Made by a program: the position numbers and the translations under genes | Assembly: GCF_003051085.1 (NCBI RefSeq) | Contig: NZ_QAOM01000013.1 | Location: forward strand, 29,871-93,870 | From: Trichococcus patagoniensis | Lineage (GTDB): Bacteria; Bacillota; Bacilli; Lactobacillales; Aerococcaceae | DNA length: 64,000 nt | Reading direction: 5' to 3' | Notes under the pieces: generated by a model | What the model was told of the DNA's origin: nothing | Databases searched by the model: none | Seen by the model: only the letters and a program-made list of their open reading frames with translations | Part shown: in pieces, positions 1-10,348 of the stretch | Layout of the letters: every line of letters begins with the position of its first letter | Numbering within the stretch: the first letter of the stretch is position 1

Positions 1-258
1 ATCTTCGCGGGTGAAAGTCTTCGGTCCGTGCATGACTGACACCATGACTTCATCGATCATGTCGCCGGTGCGCGGATCATAAAGATGGCCGTAATTGATC
101 GTGTGTGTGGAGACGTCAGCCAAGTGCTTCGTACCGGATCGGTATAAGGCATCGGCAATCTGGATTGCCTGATCTCCGCTCAAACGCACAATCCCGATGG
201 CCCCTTCTCCCGGCGGCGTCGAAATGGCAGCGATGGTATCAAATTCATTTATAATCAT
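1..258 (-). CDS. mnmE: tRNA modification GTPase MnmE, N-terminal part (runs off window)
   Basis: The first 86 residues are visible and the rest lies beyond the left edge. The N-terminus ([20 protein letters not shown], then IGIVRLSG) is the formyl-THF-binding TrmE_N domain of MnmE. With MnmG, MnmE installs the carboxymethylaminomethyl group on U34 of several tRNAs. The GTPase and C-terminal cysteine regions are outside the window. I chose the ATG at 258 because the ATG 4 nt further upstream reads into a stop after five codons; an AGGA ribosome site lies just before it. It follows the small membrane gene on the same strand, separated by a terminator, so it probably has its own transcription start. 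Confidence 0.93.
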   Translation of the reverse strand, partial: MIINEFDTIAAISTPPGEGAIGIVRLSGDQAIQIADALYRSGTKHLADVSTHTINYGHLYDPRTGDMIDEVMVSVMHGPKTFTRED

Positions 259-291
259 TCATTATCGTCCTTTCTCGGTTGTTTCAGCGTA

Positions 292-341
292 CAAAAAAAG
301 CGCCCACTCCTCCCCTTCGTTCTGGCGGGAGGAAAAGCACT
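292..341 (-). terminator. Rho-independent terminator downstream of the 69-aa membrane protein gene
   Basis: On the minus strand a stem formed by AGTGC..TCCTCCC and GGGAGGA..GCGCT (small internal loop) is followed by seven T. It lies between the 449-658 gene and mnmE. Confidence 0.7.
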
Positions 342-448
342 TTGACTGCATTTCATTTTGGATATTCTTTTCAGCTTACTATAAATAGATTTCTAGCCGA
401 TTATACAAGCAATGCCGTCGCAATGCAAGCATTTAATCACTGGCTATT

Positions 449-658
449 TTATTTCATCATCAGGTAGGCCGTACTCAACAAACCTCCGGCCACCAACAAG
501 ATGACGACGTTACGGAGGTATCTTTTCCTGTCTACCTGAACACGCAATTGGATGTGCAGCAAATCCATCACACCCAACACAATGATCATCACGACACCCA
601 CAAAACCTACGATCAAAGTAATCATCGATGCAATAAACAACAACTCGGTAACGTTCAT
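449..658 (-). CDS. Small two-span membrane protein of unknown function (69 aa)
   Basis: I do not recognise the family. Starting at the ATG at 658 (GAGGAGG seven bases upstream; an upstream in-frame start would precede this site) the product is 69 residues. Two hydrophobic segments are visible, about residues 5-33 (LLFIASMITLIVGFVGVVMI region) and 50-68 (VVILLVAGGLLSTAYLMM), separated by a basic loop with RKRYLR, which fits a small hairpin membrane protein. It stands alone between the oxidoreductase gene and mnmE, same strand as both, with its own terminator. No function can be read from the neighbours. Confidence 0.65.
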   Translation of the reverse strand: MNVTELLFIASMITLIVGFVGVVMIIVLGVMDLLHIQLRVQVDRKRYLRNVVILLVAGGLLSTAYLMMK

Positions 659-766
659 GGAAAGCCTCCTCAAACAAACAGCGTTCAACTTCTCAAACAG
701 TATAGCATAGCGTTTTGAGGAGGTCCTGCTTACCCGCCGGAATTATTTTGTCCGTTTTGTTACGGC

Positions 767-1759
767 TCAGCCGATCTGCAAGGCGATTTTCCCTGTCTGT
801 TCGGCATTTTCCAGCCGCAGGAAGGCCGCTTTGAAATCCTCTGCCGGATAAACGGCGTCCACTACCGGATGGAGCTCATGTTCCTCCACAAAGCGGACCA
901 TCGCTTCATATTCTTCAAAACTGCCCATCGTTGAGCCTTTCAGCGTGTACTGTCCATAAAAGAATTTCCGCAGATCGAAGGTGACCAGATCGCCCGTTGA
1001 TGAGCCGAAAGTCACGATGGTGCCGCCCCTGCGCACCGCATCCAGCGATTTGTCGAAAGTGGCTGCTCCGACCGACTCGATCACGACATCCACTTTTCCG
1101 CCACCCATCGCTTCCACCCAATCCTCATCGTGCAGCAAGCCTTTTTCGGCTCCGTGCTGCAGCGCCATTCCCAATTTTTCTTGGGAACGGGAAGTGACGT
1201 ACGCTATCGCTCCAGCGGCCTTGGCGAATTGCAGCAGATAGTTGGCTACTCCGCCGCCGATGCCCGGAATCAGGACTTTCATGCCTTCAGATACTCCGCC
1301 TTTTGTGAATAAGGCGCGGTAAGCTGTCAAAGCGGACAGGGACAGGACGCCTGCTTCTTCCCAAGAAAGATGAGTCGGTTTATGGACCGCATTCTCTTCG
1401 GAAACAACGATTTCTTCTGCCATCGTCCCCTGCTCCGAACTACCGAGGATCGTGAAAGTTTCCGGTGCCGTATCGCTGTTCTCGCGCCACCCGCTGCCGG
1501 GATAAAGCATCACTTCATCACCGATTTTGAAACGCGTCACCTCTACTCCGACAGCCGCAACGATGCCGGCAGCATCCGATCCGATAACAACCGGATGCTT
1601 CTCATGGACTTGGCTCAAGGCAAAAAGGTCGCGATGATTCAGTCCGGCTACTTTGACCTTTATTTTTATCTCGGAAGGTCCTGCCGGCTTTTCCGCACGG
1701 TCTTCCCATTTCAAACCTTCCAATCCGACTTTTCCGCTGTGAATCAATGTTTTCACCAT
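767..1759 (-). CDS. MDR-family (quinone oxidoreductase/alcohol dehydrogenase-like) NAD(P)H oxidoreductase
   Basis: The 330-residue protein has the GroES-like N-terminal domain of medium-chain dehydrogenases (NHRDLFALSQ, then PVVIGSDAAGIV, about residues 40-70) followed by a Rossmann fold with a nucleotide-binding segment VLIPGIGGGVANYLLQFAKA near residue 165. The structural zinc-cysteine cluster of classical alcohol dehydrogenases is absent, which points to the zinc-independent quinone reductase / YogA-like branch. Substrate cannot be predicted. The ATG at 1759 is preferred: it sits eight bases from GAGGAG, whereas the GTG at 1768 overlaps that site. It is a single gene downstream of the pur terminator. 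Confidence 0.85.
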   Translation of the reverse strand: MVKTLIHSGKVGLEGLKWEDRAEKPAGPSEIKIKVKVAGLNHRDLFALSQVHEKHPVVIGSDAAGIVAAVGVEVTRFKIGDEVMLYPGSGWRENSDTAPETFTILGSSEQGTMAEEIVVSEENAVHKPTHLSWEEAGVLSLSALTAYRALFTKGGVSEGMKVLIPGIGGGVANYLLQFAKAAGAIAYVTSRSQEKLGMALQHGAEKGLLHDEDWVEAMGGGKVDVVIESVGAATFDKSLDAVRRGGTIVTFGSSTGDLVTFDLRKFFYGQYTLKGSTMGSFEEYEAMVRFVEEHELHPVVDAVYPAEDFKAAFLRLENAEQTGKIALQIG

Positions 1760-1812
1760 ATCAATCACTCCTCAAATAGATATTTCTGTTAGATTCAGTA
1801 TAGCTTTTCCGG

Positions 1813-1850
1813 ACAGAAATACAAAGAGGGAGACCGAAGCCTCCCCCTCA
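1813..1850 (-). terminator. Terminator at the 3' end of the purine operon
   Basis: Minus-strand hairpin GAGGGGGAGGC-TTCG-GTCTCCCTC followed by a T-rich tract (TTTGTATTTC), directly after the purD stop codon. Confidence 0.7.
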
Positions 1851-1855
1851 CCTTG

Positions 1856-3130
1856 CTATTTTTCCGTAAAACGGATTGCTTTTGCTCCGATATCGGAACG
1901 ATAGAACGTATGCGCAATCGGATTTGCATTCAGGTAACGGTATGCTTTGTCCTGCGCGTCCTGCAGCGTTTCGCCTTGGCCAGCGATCAACAGGATGCGT
2001 CCGCCGTTGGACAACAAGCCTTGTTCGCCAGCCTTCACGCCTGCAGCATAGACGATGCATTCGGCATTTTCGGTATCCAGATCAGGCAACGGGATATCTT
2101 TCATCGGTGCTTCCGGATAGCCCTCAGCGGCAATAACGACACCCAAAGTGTAACGATCGGTATACATTTCGATGACCGGATCTTTTCCGTTCAGGATGTC
2201 ATCGATGACTTGCGCCAAGTCGGATGCCATCTGATTCATGATGACCTGTGTTTCCGGATCGCCGAAACGGGCATTGAATTCGATGACGCGCAACCCTTTG
2301 GCGGTGATCATCAAGCCGGCATAGACGACTCCCTTGAATGGGACGCCCTCAGCCACCATTGCCTCTACAGTCGGTTTTACGACCGTATCCAGCACTTCTT
2401 GAATCATCGCTTCAGATACTTGAGGTACAGGCGAATAAGCGCCCATGCCGCCCGTATTAGGGCCTTTGTCGCCATCATAAGCCCGCTTGTGGTCTTGTGC
2501 GACGCCTGAATAGTAATACTTCGCACCGTTCGCCAGAGCGAACAAGGAGAATTCTTCCCCTTCAAGGTACTCTTCAATGACGACTTTCGGCTTGCCGGCT
2601 GCATATTTGCCTTGCAGCAGCATGTCGTTCAGCGCATCCAGAGCCTCAGTCATCGTCATCGCGACAACGACGCCTTTTCCGGCTGCCAGACCGTCCGCCT
2701 TGATGACGATCGGAACACCATTGGCTTTCACGTAAGCAACAGCTGCTTCATAGTCCTCGAATGTCTCATAGGCTGCAGTCGGGATGCCGTATTTCTTCAT
2801 CAGATCTTTTGCGAATTGTTTCGAACATTCCAAATCAGCCGCTTTTTTTGAAGGTCCGAAGACTTTCAGGCCAGCCGCTTCAAATGCATCCGTTACCCCT
2901 TCAAACAAAGGGATTTCCGGTCCGACGAAAGTCCAGGCGATGCCATTGTCTTTGACGAATTGAACCAATCCTTGATGGTCGTTTTCCGCAATGTCGACCA
3001 GCGTGATGCCGTCCTGGGCCATCCCTGGGTTGCCTTTGGCGCAGTAAACAGTCTCCACCAACGGGCTTTGAGTTAATTTTTTAGCGATGGCATGCTCGCG
3101 TCCGCCACTGCCGATTACAAGAAGTTTCAT
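1856..3130 (-). CDS. purD: Phosphoribosylamine--glycine ligase (GAR synthetase)
   Basis: Joins glycine to phosphoribosylamine with ATP to give GAR, step 2 of IMP synthesis. At 424 residues it has the normal length. The N-terminus has the family glycine-rich loop IGSGGREHAIAKKL; an ATP-grasp domain follows (VIKADGLAAGKGV near residue 145; EEYLEGEEFSLFAL; and the HKRAYDGDKGPNTGGMGAYSP signature near residue 220; FNARFGDPETQ). It is the last gene of the pur operon, separated from purH by a 305-bp gap holding two large hairpin repeats, so its expression may be set apart from that of purH. Confidence 0.97.
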   Translation of the reverse strand: MKLLVIGSGGREHAIAKKLTQSPLVETVYCAKGNPGMAQDGITLVDIAENDHQGLVQFVKDNGIAWTFVGPEIPLFEGVTDAFEAAGLKVFGPSKKAADLECSKQFAKDLMKKYGIPTAAYETFEDYEAAVAYVKANGVPIVIKADGLAAGKGVVVAMTMTEALDALNDMLLQGKYAAGKPKVVIEEYLEGEEFSLFALANGAKYYYSGVAQDHKRAYDGDKGPNTGGMGAYSPVPQVSEAMIQEVLDTVVKPTVEAMVAEGVPFKGVVYAGLMITAKGLRVIEFNARFGDPETQVIMNQMASDLAQVIDDILNGKDPVIEMYTDRYTLGVVIAAEGYPEAPMKDIPLPDLDTENAECIVYAAGVKAGEQGLLSNGGRILLIAGQGETLQDAQDKAYRYLNANPIAHTFYRSDIGAKAIRFTEK

Positions 3131-3171
3131 CTGTTAGATCCTCCAACCTTTTATATGAAGCTTGATAATGG

Positions 3172-3432
3172 TGCTGTTTCTTAATCGAGTTCTGAAATCC
3201 AGACCCCTCCGCCTAAGCTGACAACCGCGCACGGGCAAAAAGCGCCCGCTTTGCGTTTGTCCTCTTAGTGCTCAGGGTCTAAACGGATTTCATCTCATCT
3301 TGTTTTTAATCGAGTTCTGAATCCTAGAGTTCTCCGCCTAACGCTGTTCATGCCCACCCAGCCAAGAGCAGGCTGTTTGGTCCTGAACTTCGTTAGTGCT
3401 CAAACTCTGAGCGTAGGATTCATCACATCTTG
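3172..3432 (-). repeat. Two tandem ~125-bp hairpin repeats between purH and purD
   Basis: The 305-bp purH-purD gap consists of two related imperfect palindromes. Each begins (plus strand) with TTTTTAATCGAGTTCTGAA or close to it (about 3179 and 3304), has CTCCGCCTAA in the left arm and TTAGTGCTCA in the right arm, and ends near CATCTTGTTTTTA. Within each copy the ends pair: GAAATCC with GGATTTC and AGACCC with GGGTCT in copy 1; GAATCCTA with TAGGATTC and GCCTAACG with CGTTAG in copy 2. The apical parts differ between copies (copy 1 has GGGCAAAAAGCGCCC). Not recognised as a known RNA; reads as a duplicated intergenic palindromic element. Confidence 0.7.
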
Positions 3433-3435
3433 TTT

Positions 3436-4977
3436 TTAGTGTCTGAAGTGTCTTACGCTTGTTTTCAGCATGGTGATGCCGTATTTGTTTGCCATTTCGA
3501 TCGAATCTTGGTCTTTGATGCTACCGCCTGGTTGAACGATGGCTTTGATGCCGTGTTTGGCAGCATATTCCACGCTGTCGTTCATCGGGAAGAAAGCATC
3601 ACTCGCCAATACAGCGCCTTCGATGGCGTTGGCTGCTTCAGCTTGCTCGATTGCGATTTTTACGGATCCGACACGGTTCATCTGGCCTGCGCCGATGCCG
3701 ACTGTCTGTTTGCTGTTTGCCAACACGATGGCATTGCTCTTCACGTGTTTAACGACTTTCCAGGCGAAATCCATTGCTTTCATTTCGTCTTCAGTCGGTT
3801 GACGTTCGGTCATGACTTCCCAATTAGCAGGTACGTCTTCTGTGTTGATGTCTTGCGTCTGTTCCAGCATGCCGCCCAATACGGAGACGAATTCTTTTCC
3901 GCCTGCTTTTGCAGCCGAGAAATCCAAAGTCATGATGCGGACATTTTTCTTCTTGAATAAAATGGCTAGAGCTGCTTCCGTATAGCTTGGCGCCAAAACG
4001 ATTTCCAGGAACATGCTGTTCAGTTTTTCGGCAGTCGCCACATCCAAAGGACGGTTCGCAACCACAATGCCGCCGAAGATGGAGACAGGATCAGCTGCAT
4101 AGCAACGATCGAAGGCTGCATCGATGTCGTCTGCGATACCGACGCCACATGGATTCATGTGCTTAACGGCAACCACAGCCGGCTCGTCAAATTCGCGGGC
4201 GATACGGATAGCAGCATCAGCATCTTTGATGTTGTTGTAAGACAATTCTTTTCCGTGCAATTGGACCGCACTCGCGATCGAGAACGGCACAGCCAACGGT
4301 TCCTGGTAGAAAGTCGCGGTTTGGTGACCGTTTTCTCCGTAACGCAGGCTCTGTTTCAGATCATAGGTCACTGTCAATTTTTCAGGTTCGGTTTCGCCGA
4401 CCACATTAGTCAAATATTGCGCAATCAAAGCGTCATAGCTGGCTGTATGACGGAACACTTTTGCAGCCAAAGCTTGGCGCGTCTCGAAAGTCGTTTCGCC
4501 TGTAGCTTCCAATTCGACAAGGACTTTTGCATAGTCGATCGGATCGGTCAGGACAGTCACGCTTGCGTAGTTCTTGGCAGCGCTGCGGAGCATGCTCGGG
4601 CCGCCGATGTCGATGTTTTCGATGGCATCAGCCAAAGTCACGTCGTTTTTGCTGATTGTTTCTTTGAATGGGTACAGGTTGACGACAACAAAATCAATCG
4701 GTGCAATATTGTGCTCTTTCATGGCTTGCATATGGTCCGCAAGATCACGTCTGCCCAAAAGTCCGCCATGGATCAGTGGGTGCAACGTTTTTACGCGGCC
4801 GTCCATCATTTCAGGAAAGCCGGTTACATCCTCTACGGAAATAGTCGGTACGCCTGCCTCTTCCAAAGCCTTCTTCGTTCCGCCAGTTGAGATGATTTCG
4901 ATTCCTTTTGCTGCTAATGCCTGCGCAAATGCTACAACGCCTGTTTTATCTGAAACACTGATCAATGCTCTTGTCAC
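3436..4977 (-). CDS. purH: Bifunctional AICAR formyltransferase / IMP cyclohydrolase
   Basis: Catalyses the last two steps to IMP: formylation of AICAR by 10-formyl-THF, then ring closure. The 513 residues match the family. An MGS-like cyclohydrolase domain fills about residues 1-145 ([34 protein letters not shown] region) and the transformylase domain follows, with the KHMNPCGVG catalytic motif near residue 265 and [18 protein letters not shown] near residue 455. The ATG at 4977 has an AAGGAGTG site. Located between purN and purD in the operon, with a possible weak terminator between it and purN. Confidence 0.97.
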   Translation of the reverse strand: MTRALISVSDKTGVVAFAQALAAKGIEIISTGGTKKALEEAGVPTISVEDVTGFPEMMDGRVKTLHPLIHGGLLGRRDLADHMQAMKEHNIAPIDFVVVNLYPFKETISKNDVTLADAIENIDIGGPSMLRSAAKNYASVTVLTDPIDYAKVLVELEATGETTFETRQALAAKVFRHTASYDALIAQYLTNVVGETEPEKLTVTYDLKQSLRYGENGHQTATFYQEPLAVPFSIASAVQLHGKELSYNNIKDADAAIRIAREFDEPAVVAVKHMNPCGVGIADDIDAAFDRCYAADPVSIFGGIVVANRPLDVATAEKLNSMFLEIVLAPSYTEAALAILFKKKNVRIMTLDFSAAKAGGKEFVSVLGGMLEQTQDINTEDVPANWEVMTERQPTEDEMKAMDFAWKVVKHVKSNAIVLANSKQTVGIGAGQMNRVGSVKIAIEQAEAANAIEGAVLASDAFFPMNDSVEYAAKHGIKAIVQPGGSIKDQDSIEMANKYGITMLKTSVRHFRH

Positions 4978-5021
4978 TGTGTGTCACTCCTTAAATTTTT
5001 GATGGATTAATGGGGTTTCAA

Positions 5022-5054
5022 CAAAAGGAAGGACTTCCGCAATCGCGGAGTCCT
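5022..5054 (-). terminator. Possible weak terminator or processing hairpin between purN and purH
   Basis: Minus-strand AGGACT-CCGC-GATT-GCGG-A-AGTCCT followed by TCCTTTTGTTG. The T tract is short, so this could be partial attenuation or a stabilising hairpin inside the operon. Confidence 0.4.
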
Positions 5055-5065
5055 CATCCATTTTG

Positions 5066-5638
5066 TTAGCCTTTATTCTTTTGTGCCAGTTGTCGGATCA
5101 CTTGCGGGAAGATCCGGTGCTCCACTTGATGGATACGAGTCTCCAAAGTCTCCAGCGTGTCCTCCGGGAGGATTGCCACTTTTTCTTGGGCGATGATTGG
5201 GCCGGTATCGACCCCTTCATCAACGAAATGGACGGTGACGCCGGTCTCCGGAACACCTGCTTCGAAAGCGTCCTGGATGCCATGCCTACCCGGGAAATCC
5301 GGCAGCAAGGATGGGTGGATATTGACGATGCGGTCGGCGTAGGCCGATAGCAAAGTCGGTCCGACAATCCGCATATAGCCGGCCAAGACGACCAAGTCGA
5401 CTTTTTCTTCAGCCAGGTGCTTCAAAATTTCATTTTCGTAGGCGATTCGATCCTCGAAGCCTTTCGGCGTAAAGGAAATCACCGGGATATTGTATTGATT
5501 GGCGCGCTCGATCGCATAAGCTTTCGGCTTGTCGCAGAACAGGAAAGCGATCGTCGCATCCACTTGGCCTGACGCGATGGCTTCGGCGATGGCTTGAAAA
5601 TTCGAGCCGTTTCCTGAAGCAAAGACAGCTATCCTCAT
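5066..5638 (-). CDS. purN: Phosphoribosylglycinamide formyltransferase (GAR transformylase)
   Basis: Transfers the formyl group of 10-formyl-THF to GAR. The 190-residue product has the N-terminal phosphate-binding loop ([12 protein letters not shown], residues 6-17), the [15 protein letters not shown] active-site segment near residue 107 with the catalytic Asn and His, and the DEGVDTGPI loop with the catalytic Asp near residue 145. Its ATG overlaps the purM stop (ATGA), implying translational coupling. Confidence 0.96.
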   Translation of the reverse strand: MRIAVFASGNGSNFQAIAEAIASGQVDATIAFLFCDKPKAYAIERANQYNIPVISFTPKGFEDRIAYENEILKHLAEEKVDLVVLAGYMRIVGPTLLSAYADRIVNIHPSLLPDFPGRHGIQDAFEAGVPETGVTVHFVDEGVDTGPIIAQEKVAILPEDTLETLETRIHQVEHRIFPQVIRQLAQKNKG

Positions 5639-6684
5639 GCTTGAGCCTCTTTCAGGATAACCTCTTTTTCTGATGTTTTTGCAGCCACGGAGCCGATCAC
5701 GTAGGCTTTTTCATCGTTCTCAGTCAGAACGCCCAGTACTTCCGTCAAGTTTTCGGGAGCGACCGCCAGCACCATGCCGATGCCCATGTTGAAGATTTCG
5801 TACATTTCAAGAGCCGGAATGTTGCCGATTTTTTCCATCACTTGGAAGATCGGCAAGACAGGCCAGCTGCCCAATTTGATTTCCGCTTGGACGTTCTCAG
5901 GAAGCATGCGCGGCACGTTTTCGACGAAGCCGCCGCCGGTGATGTGGGCAACGCCATGCAAGAGCTGTTTTTTGATCAACGGCAAGAGGGCATTCACGTA
6001 GATTCTTGTAGGCGTCAATAAAACGTCGCCCAATTCCTGGTCTTCAATGCCTGCCACTTTGTCGCTCAATTTGTAGTCATTGTCTTTGAAGAAGATTTTG
6101 CGCACCAAGGAGTAGCCGTTCGAATGGATGCCTGATGAAGGCAAACCAACCAACACATCCCCTTCTTTGATCAAGGCAGGTGTCAACAAAGCATCTTTTT
6201 CCGCAACCCCTACCGTAAATCCGGCCAGATCGAAATCTTCCGGATCGTACATATCAGGCATTTCGGCTGTTTCTCCGCCGATCAGGGCAGCACCGGCTTG
6301 GACGCAACCTTCAGCTACGCCAGCAACAATCTGCTCCAATTTTTCCGGACGATTTTTGCCGACAGCTACATAATCCAAGAAATAAAGAGGTTCTGCGCCT
6401 TGCGCTACGACATCGTTGACGCACATCGCGACACAATCGATCCCGATCGTATCGAATTTTCCGGCTTCGATGGCCAGCATCAGCTTCGTGCCGACACCGT
6501 CCGTACCCGATACAAGCACAGGTTTTTTGTAGTTCAATTCAGAAAGGTCAAAGTTTCCGCCGAATCCGCCGACTTCGCCAAAAACGCCTGGACGTTTTGT
6601 GCGGTCGATGTGTTTCTTGATGCGGCTTACTGTTTCATAACCGGCTGTGACATCCACACCCGCTTTTGCATATGCGTTTTCCAT
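5635..6684 (-). CDS. purM: Phosphoribosylformylglycinamidine cyclo-ligase (AIR synthetase)
   Basis: Closes the imidazole ring, FGAM to AIR, with ATP. Family features: [17 protein letters not shown] at the N-terminus, [13 protein letters not shown] near residue 60, [12 protein letters not shown] near residue 135, and [15 protein letters not shown] near residue 250. The ATG at 6684 is chosen over an in-frame TTG one codon earlier; its first base is the last base of the purF stop (TGATG), with GGGAGG upstream inside purF, so translation is coupled. 349 residues, usual length. Confidence 0.97.
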   Translation of the reverse strand: MENAYAKAGVDVTAGYETVSRIKKHIDRTKRPGVFGEVGGFGGNFDLSELNYKKPVLVSGTDGVGTKLMLAIEAGKFDTIGIDCVAMCVNDVVAQGAEPLYFLDYVAVGKNRPEKLEQIVAGVAEGCVQAGAALIGGETAEMPDMYDPEDFDLAGFTVGVAEKDALLTPALIKEGDVLVGLPSSGIHSNGYSLVRKIFFKDNDYKLSDKVAGIEDQELGDVLLTPTRIYVNALLPLIKKQLLHGVAHITGGGFVENVPRMLPENVQAEIKLGSWPVLPIFQVMEKIGNIPALEMYEIFNMGIGMVLAVAPENLTEVLGVLTENDEKAYVIGSVAAKTSEKEVILKEAQA

Positions 6685-8144
6685 CAAACTTGTCCTCCCT
6701 TTAGATTCTCTTTTTGAATAGCTGTCATATTGTTCACGTAATCCGCTTCATAGTCATAAAGCCCAGTCGGGTAGACCCCGTTGAAGCTGTCCATGCACAA
6801 GCCTGAATACGGCATATCAAATTTCAAACCGATTGAATCGATCAGACCCTCTTGGCTAAGGAAAGACAAGCTGTCTGCACCAATGTATTCACAGATTTCA
6901 TCGACGGTCATTTTTGCAGCAATCAGTTCGGCCGACTTGCTGATGTCGATGCCATAAAAACTTGGGTAGATCAAAGGCGGAGAAGAGATGCGGACATGCA
7001 CTTCTTTGGCGCCCGCTTCTTTCAATAAAGTCACGATGCGTTTGCTGGTTGTGCCGCGCACGATGGAATCATCCACCATGACGACGCTCTTGCCTTGGAC
7101 AACCCCTTTTACGGCGGACAGTTTCATCTTCACGCCCAATTCGCGCAGTTCCTGTGTCGGTTGGATGAACGTGCGTCCGACATATTGGTTCTTGATCAAG
7201 CCCATTTCGTAAGGCGTGCCGCTTTCTTCGGCGAATCCGCTCGCTGCGGACAAGGAAGAATTGGGCACACCGATGACGATATCGGCTGTCACCGCTGGTG
7301 CTTCGATGGCCAAACGCGTTCCCATCCGTTTGCGCGCAGTATGCACATTCACGCCGGCAATATTGGAATCTGGACGCGCGAAGTAGATATACTCCATTGC
7401 AGCGATGGAAATGGTTGTGTCATCAGTATATTTTTCGATCGTCAAGCCGTTGTCGTCAATGATCGCCAGTTCGCCGGCGTTGACGTTGCGGACAAAATCA
7501 GCGCCAATCGTATCGATGGCACACGTTTCGCTGGCCATCACATACGCACCATTCGGCAATTGGCCGATGACAAGTGGACGGAATGAATTCGGATCGACGG
7601 CACCGAACATTTTCTCTTCGGTCAAAAGGATATAAGTGAAGCCGCCTTTGACTTGATTCAAGCTCTCTTTGATCTTTTCGATCAGGCTGTCTTTCTGGCT
7701 GCGTCTGATCAGATGCATCAGAACTTCCGTATCCGAAGTCGAATGGAAGATGGCGCCATTTTCCTCAAGATTGCGGCGCAATGATTTGGCATTCACCAAG
7801 TTGCCGTTGTGGCAAATAGCGATATCCATATCATAGAAATGGTACAAAAACGGCTGCACATTTTCGATGCTGTTCTGTCCGGAAGTGGAGTAACGCACAT
7901 GCCCGATGGCACGGTTTCCGGTCAACCTCTGCAGATCATTTCCGTCCTTGAAGACTTCGCTGATCAGACCAAGATTGCGGTGCACCAACAATTTTCCTTC
8001 ATCACATGAAACTATCCCTGCACCCTCTTGTCCGCGGTGCTGCAAGCTGTGCAAACCGAAGTAAGTCAACTGGCTGGCATTGTCGTCTCCCCAAATGCCG
8101 AATACGCCACATTCTTCGTTTAAGCTTTTTGTTTCAGCAAGCAT
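6684..8144 (-). CDS. purF: Amidophosphoribosyltransferase
   Basis: First committed step: PRPP plus glutamine to phosphoribosylamine. The ATG at 8144 (GGAGGAGG site) gives an 11-residue leader [11 protein letters not shown] before Cys12, the N-terminal nucleophile exposed after propeptide removal, as in the Bacillus enzyme. Glutaminase domain about 12-235 ([13 protein letters not shown]), then the PRTase domain with [13 protein letters not shown] near residue 350. Odd: positions that carry iron-sulfur cysteines in Bacillus PurF are changed; the segment before [13 protein letters not shown] has no Cys, YPSFYGID has Ser for Cys, and GLCMDSFNG is CxxS instead of CxxC. The purF start lies 25 bp inside purL. 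Confidence 0.97.
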   Translation of the reverse strand: MLAETKSLNEECGVFGIWGDDNASQLTYFGLHSLQHRGQEGAGIVSCDEGKLLVHRNLGLISEVFKDGNDLQRLTGNRAIGHVRYSTSGQNSIENVQPFLYHFYDMDIAICHNGNLVNAKSLRRNLEENGAIFHSTSDTEVLMHLIRRSQKDSLIEKIKESLNQVKGGFTYILLTEEKMFGAVDPNSFRPLVIGQLPNGAYVMASETCAIDTIGADFVRNVNAGELAIIDDNGLTIEKYTDDTTISIAAMEYIYFARPDSNIAGVNVHTARKRMGTRLAIEAPAVTADIVIGVPNSSLSAASGFAEESGTPYEMGLIKNQYVGRTFIQPTQELRELGVKMKLSAVKGVVQGKSVVMVDDSIVRGTTSKRIVTLLKEAGAKEVHVRISSPPLIYPSFYGIDISKSAELIAAKMTVDEICEYIGADSLSFLSQEGLIDSIGLKFDMPYSGLCMDSFNGVYPTGLYDYEADYVNNMTAIQKENLKGGQV

Positions 8145-10348
8145 GGAATAGCCTCCTCCCATTTCGTTTGTACTTCTTTAACATCCAAATTGATTGTTTC
8201 GTTCTCGGCAGCGATTTTTGCGACAGCGTCAGCAGTCACGGTTCCGATTTGTGCAGCAGCTGATCCGAAGATCGCTTCCACAGCGGCAATATTTTCAGGT
8301 TTCACGGTCAGGATGAAGCGTGATTGCGTTTCGCTGAACAGCAATGCTTTATCCATGGCAACCGTTACGTCGAAGCCTAAACCAGTGTCAAAGACGCTCT
8401 CCATCAAGCCGACAGCCAAGCCGCCTTCAGACAAGTCATGCGCGCTGGCGATCAAGCCGGCTTTGATTGCTTTGAGGACGTTCGCTTGGTTTTGTTTTTC
8501 GACAGCCAAGTCAAAGTCCATCAGTTTACCTTCGATTTTGCCCAATTCCATTTTTTGCAGTTCGGAACCGTTGAAGTCAGCTTTGGTTTCGCCGATCAGG
8601 ACAATGCGGTCACCTGCAGCTTTGAAAGCTTGCGTAGTGATGTGCGCAAGATCTTCGATCAAGCCGACCATACCGATCATCGGTGTCGGATAAACGGCCA
8701 CGCCGTCGGTTTCATTATAAAGGGAAACGTTCCCTGAGATGACAGGCGTATCCAATTGGCGGCAAGCTTCAGAGATGCCGTCTGCGGAAGTGCTTAATTC
8801 CCAGAAAATTTCTGGTTTATCAGGATTTCCGTAGTTCAAGCAGTCTGTGATCGCCAATGGTTTTCCGCCGCTGGCAACGATATTACGGGCAGCTTCAGCG
8901 ACAGCGATCTGTCCGCCGATTTCCGGATTCAAATACAGGTAACGGCCGTTGCAGTCGGTTGTCATTGCGATCGCTTTTTTGGTGCCGCGGACGCGGACAA
9001 CTGCGGCATCGCTTCCTGGCCCTACGACCGTGCTGGTGCGGACCATGGAATCATACGTGTTATAGACGCTCTTCTTGGAAGCCAACGTCGCTTGTTGCAA
9101 CAAAGCCACTAATGTATCCTGCGCTGATGTGAAGACAGGTTTGTAGTCTTCCATAGCTGCGAATGCAGCGATGCGGGCAGGCACTGCAGTCGGTTTGTAG
9201 TAGACCGGTGCGTCTTCAGCCAAAGCATCAACCGGAAGTTCCGCCACCATTTTGCCTGCATGGGATAGACGGTACATGCCATCATCAGTAACTTCACCGA
9301 TCACGACTGCATCCAATTCATATTTTTTGAACAGGTCGACGATGCGTTGCTCTTCGCCCTTCTTGATGCACAAAAGCATACGCTCCTGCGACTCGGAAAG
9401 CATCATTTCGTAAGGTGTCATTTCTGTTTCGCGCTGTGGAACATCATCAAGGTTCAAAAGCAAGCCGCTGCCTGCTTTTGAAGCCATTTCCGAGCTGGAA
9501 GAGACCAAGCCGGCAGCACCCATGTCCTGGATACCGACCAAAGCGTCGGAGTAGTCATAAATGCATTCCAAACAAGCTTCCATCAATAATTTTTCCATGA
9601 ACGGATCGCCTACTTGGACAGCCGAACGTTGCGCTTCTTCCTCTTCCTTGAATTCTTCGGAAGCGAAAGTGGCGCCATGGATACCATCGCGGCCTGTTTT
9701 TGCGCCTACGTACATGATCGAGTTGCCGACTCCGGCAGCTTGACCTTTCTGCATATCTTTTTGATCGATCAAGCCGACGCACATTGCGTTGACTAACGGA
9801 TTCCCTTTGTAGCAAGGGTCAAAGACCGTTTCGCCGCCGACAGTCGGGATACCGATACAGTTGCCGTAACCGCTGATTCCGGCAACAACTTCTTCGAAGA
9901 TATGTTTCGTGCGTTCATTGTCCAATTCGCCGAAACGCAAAGAGTCCAGGATCGCGATTGGGCGTGCGCCCATGCTGAAGATGTCGCGGATGATGCCGCC
10001 GACACCGGTAGCCGCTCCTTCATAGGGTTCGATAGCTGATGGATGGTTGTGGCTTTCCGCTTTGAAAACGACAGCCTGGCCGTCGCCGATATCAACGATA
10101 CCAGCGCCTTCACCGGGTCCTTGCAACACTTGCGGGCCGGTAGTAGGGAATTTTCTCAGGACTGGTTTTGAGTTTTTATAAGAACAGTGTTCGCTCCACA
10201 TAACGGCAAACAGGCCAGCTTCAGTATAATTCGGCAAACGATGCAAAATTTTATCGCAGATTGTGCCGTACTCTTCGTCTGTCAGACCCCATTCACGATA
10301 AATTTTGGACTCTTTTACTTGTTCTGGCGTTGGTTCTAAAAATGCCAT
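8120..10348 (-). CDS. purL: FGAM synthase subunit PurL (small type)
   Basis: The synthetase subunit of the PurL-PurQ-PurS complex, making FGAM from FGAR, ATP and glutamine-derived ammonia. 742 residues, the small form that needs separate PurQ and PurS. Motifs: [19 protein letters not shown] near residue 49 (catalytic His), [14 protein letters not shown] near residue 95, and [18 protein letters not shown] near residue 490. The start ATG shares its A with the purQ stop (TAATG), so the three subunits are made by coupled translation. Confidence 0.97.
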   Translation of the reverse strand: MAFLEPTPEQVKESKIYREWGLTDEEYGTICDKILHRLPNYTEAGLFAVMWSEHCSYKNSKPVLRKFPTTGPQVLQGPGEGAGIVDIGDGQAVVFKAESHNHPSAIEPYEGAATGVGGIIRDIFSMGARPIAILDSLRFGELDNERTKHIFEEVVAGISGYGNCIGIPTVGGETVFDPCYKGNPLVNAMCVGLIDQKDMQKGQAAGVGNSIMYVGAKTGRDGIHGATFASEEFKEEEEAQRSAVQVGDPFMEKLLMEACLECIYDYSDALVGIQDMGAAGLVSSSSEMASKAGSGLLLNLDDVPQRETEMTPYEMMLSESQERMLLCIKKGEEQRIVDLFKKYELDAVVIGEVTDDGMYRLSHAGKMVAELPVDALAEDAPVYYKPTAVPARIAAFAAMEDYKPVFTSAQDTLVALLQQATLASKKSVYNTYDSMVRTSTVVGPGSDAAVVRVRGTKKAIAMTTDCNGRYLYLNPEIGGQIAVAEAARNIVASGGKPLAITDCLNYGNPDKPEIFWELSTSADGISEACRQLDTPVISGNVSLYNETDGVAVYPTPMIGMVGLIEDLAHITTQAFKAAGDRIVLIGETKADFNGSELQKMELGKIEGKLMDFDLAVEKQNQANVLKAIKAGLIASAHDLSEGGLAVGLMESVFDTGLGFDVTVAMDKALLFSETQSRFILTVKPENIAAVEAIFGSAAAQIGTVTADAVAKIAAENETINLDVKEVQTKWEEAIPCLLKQKA

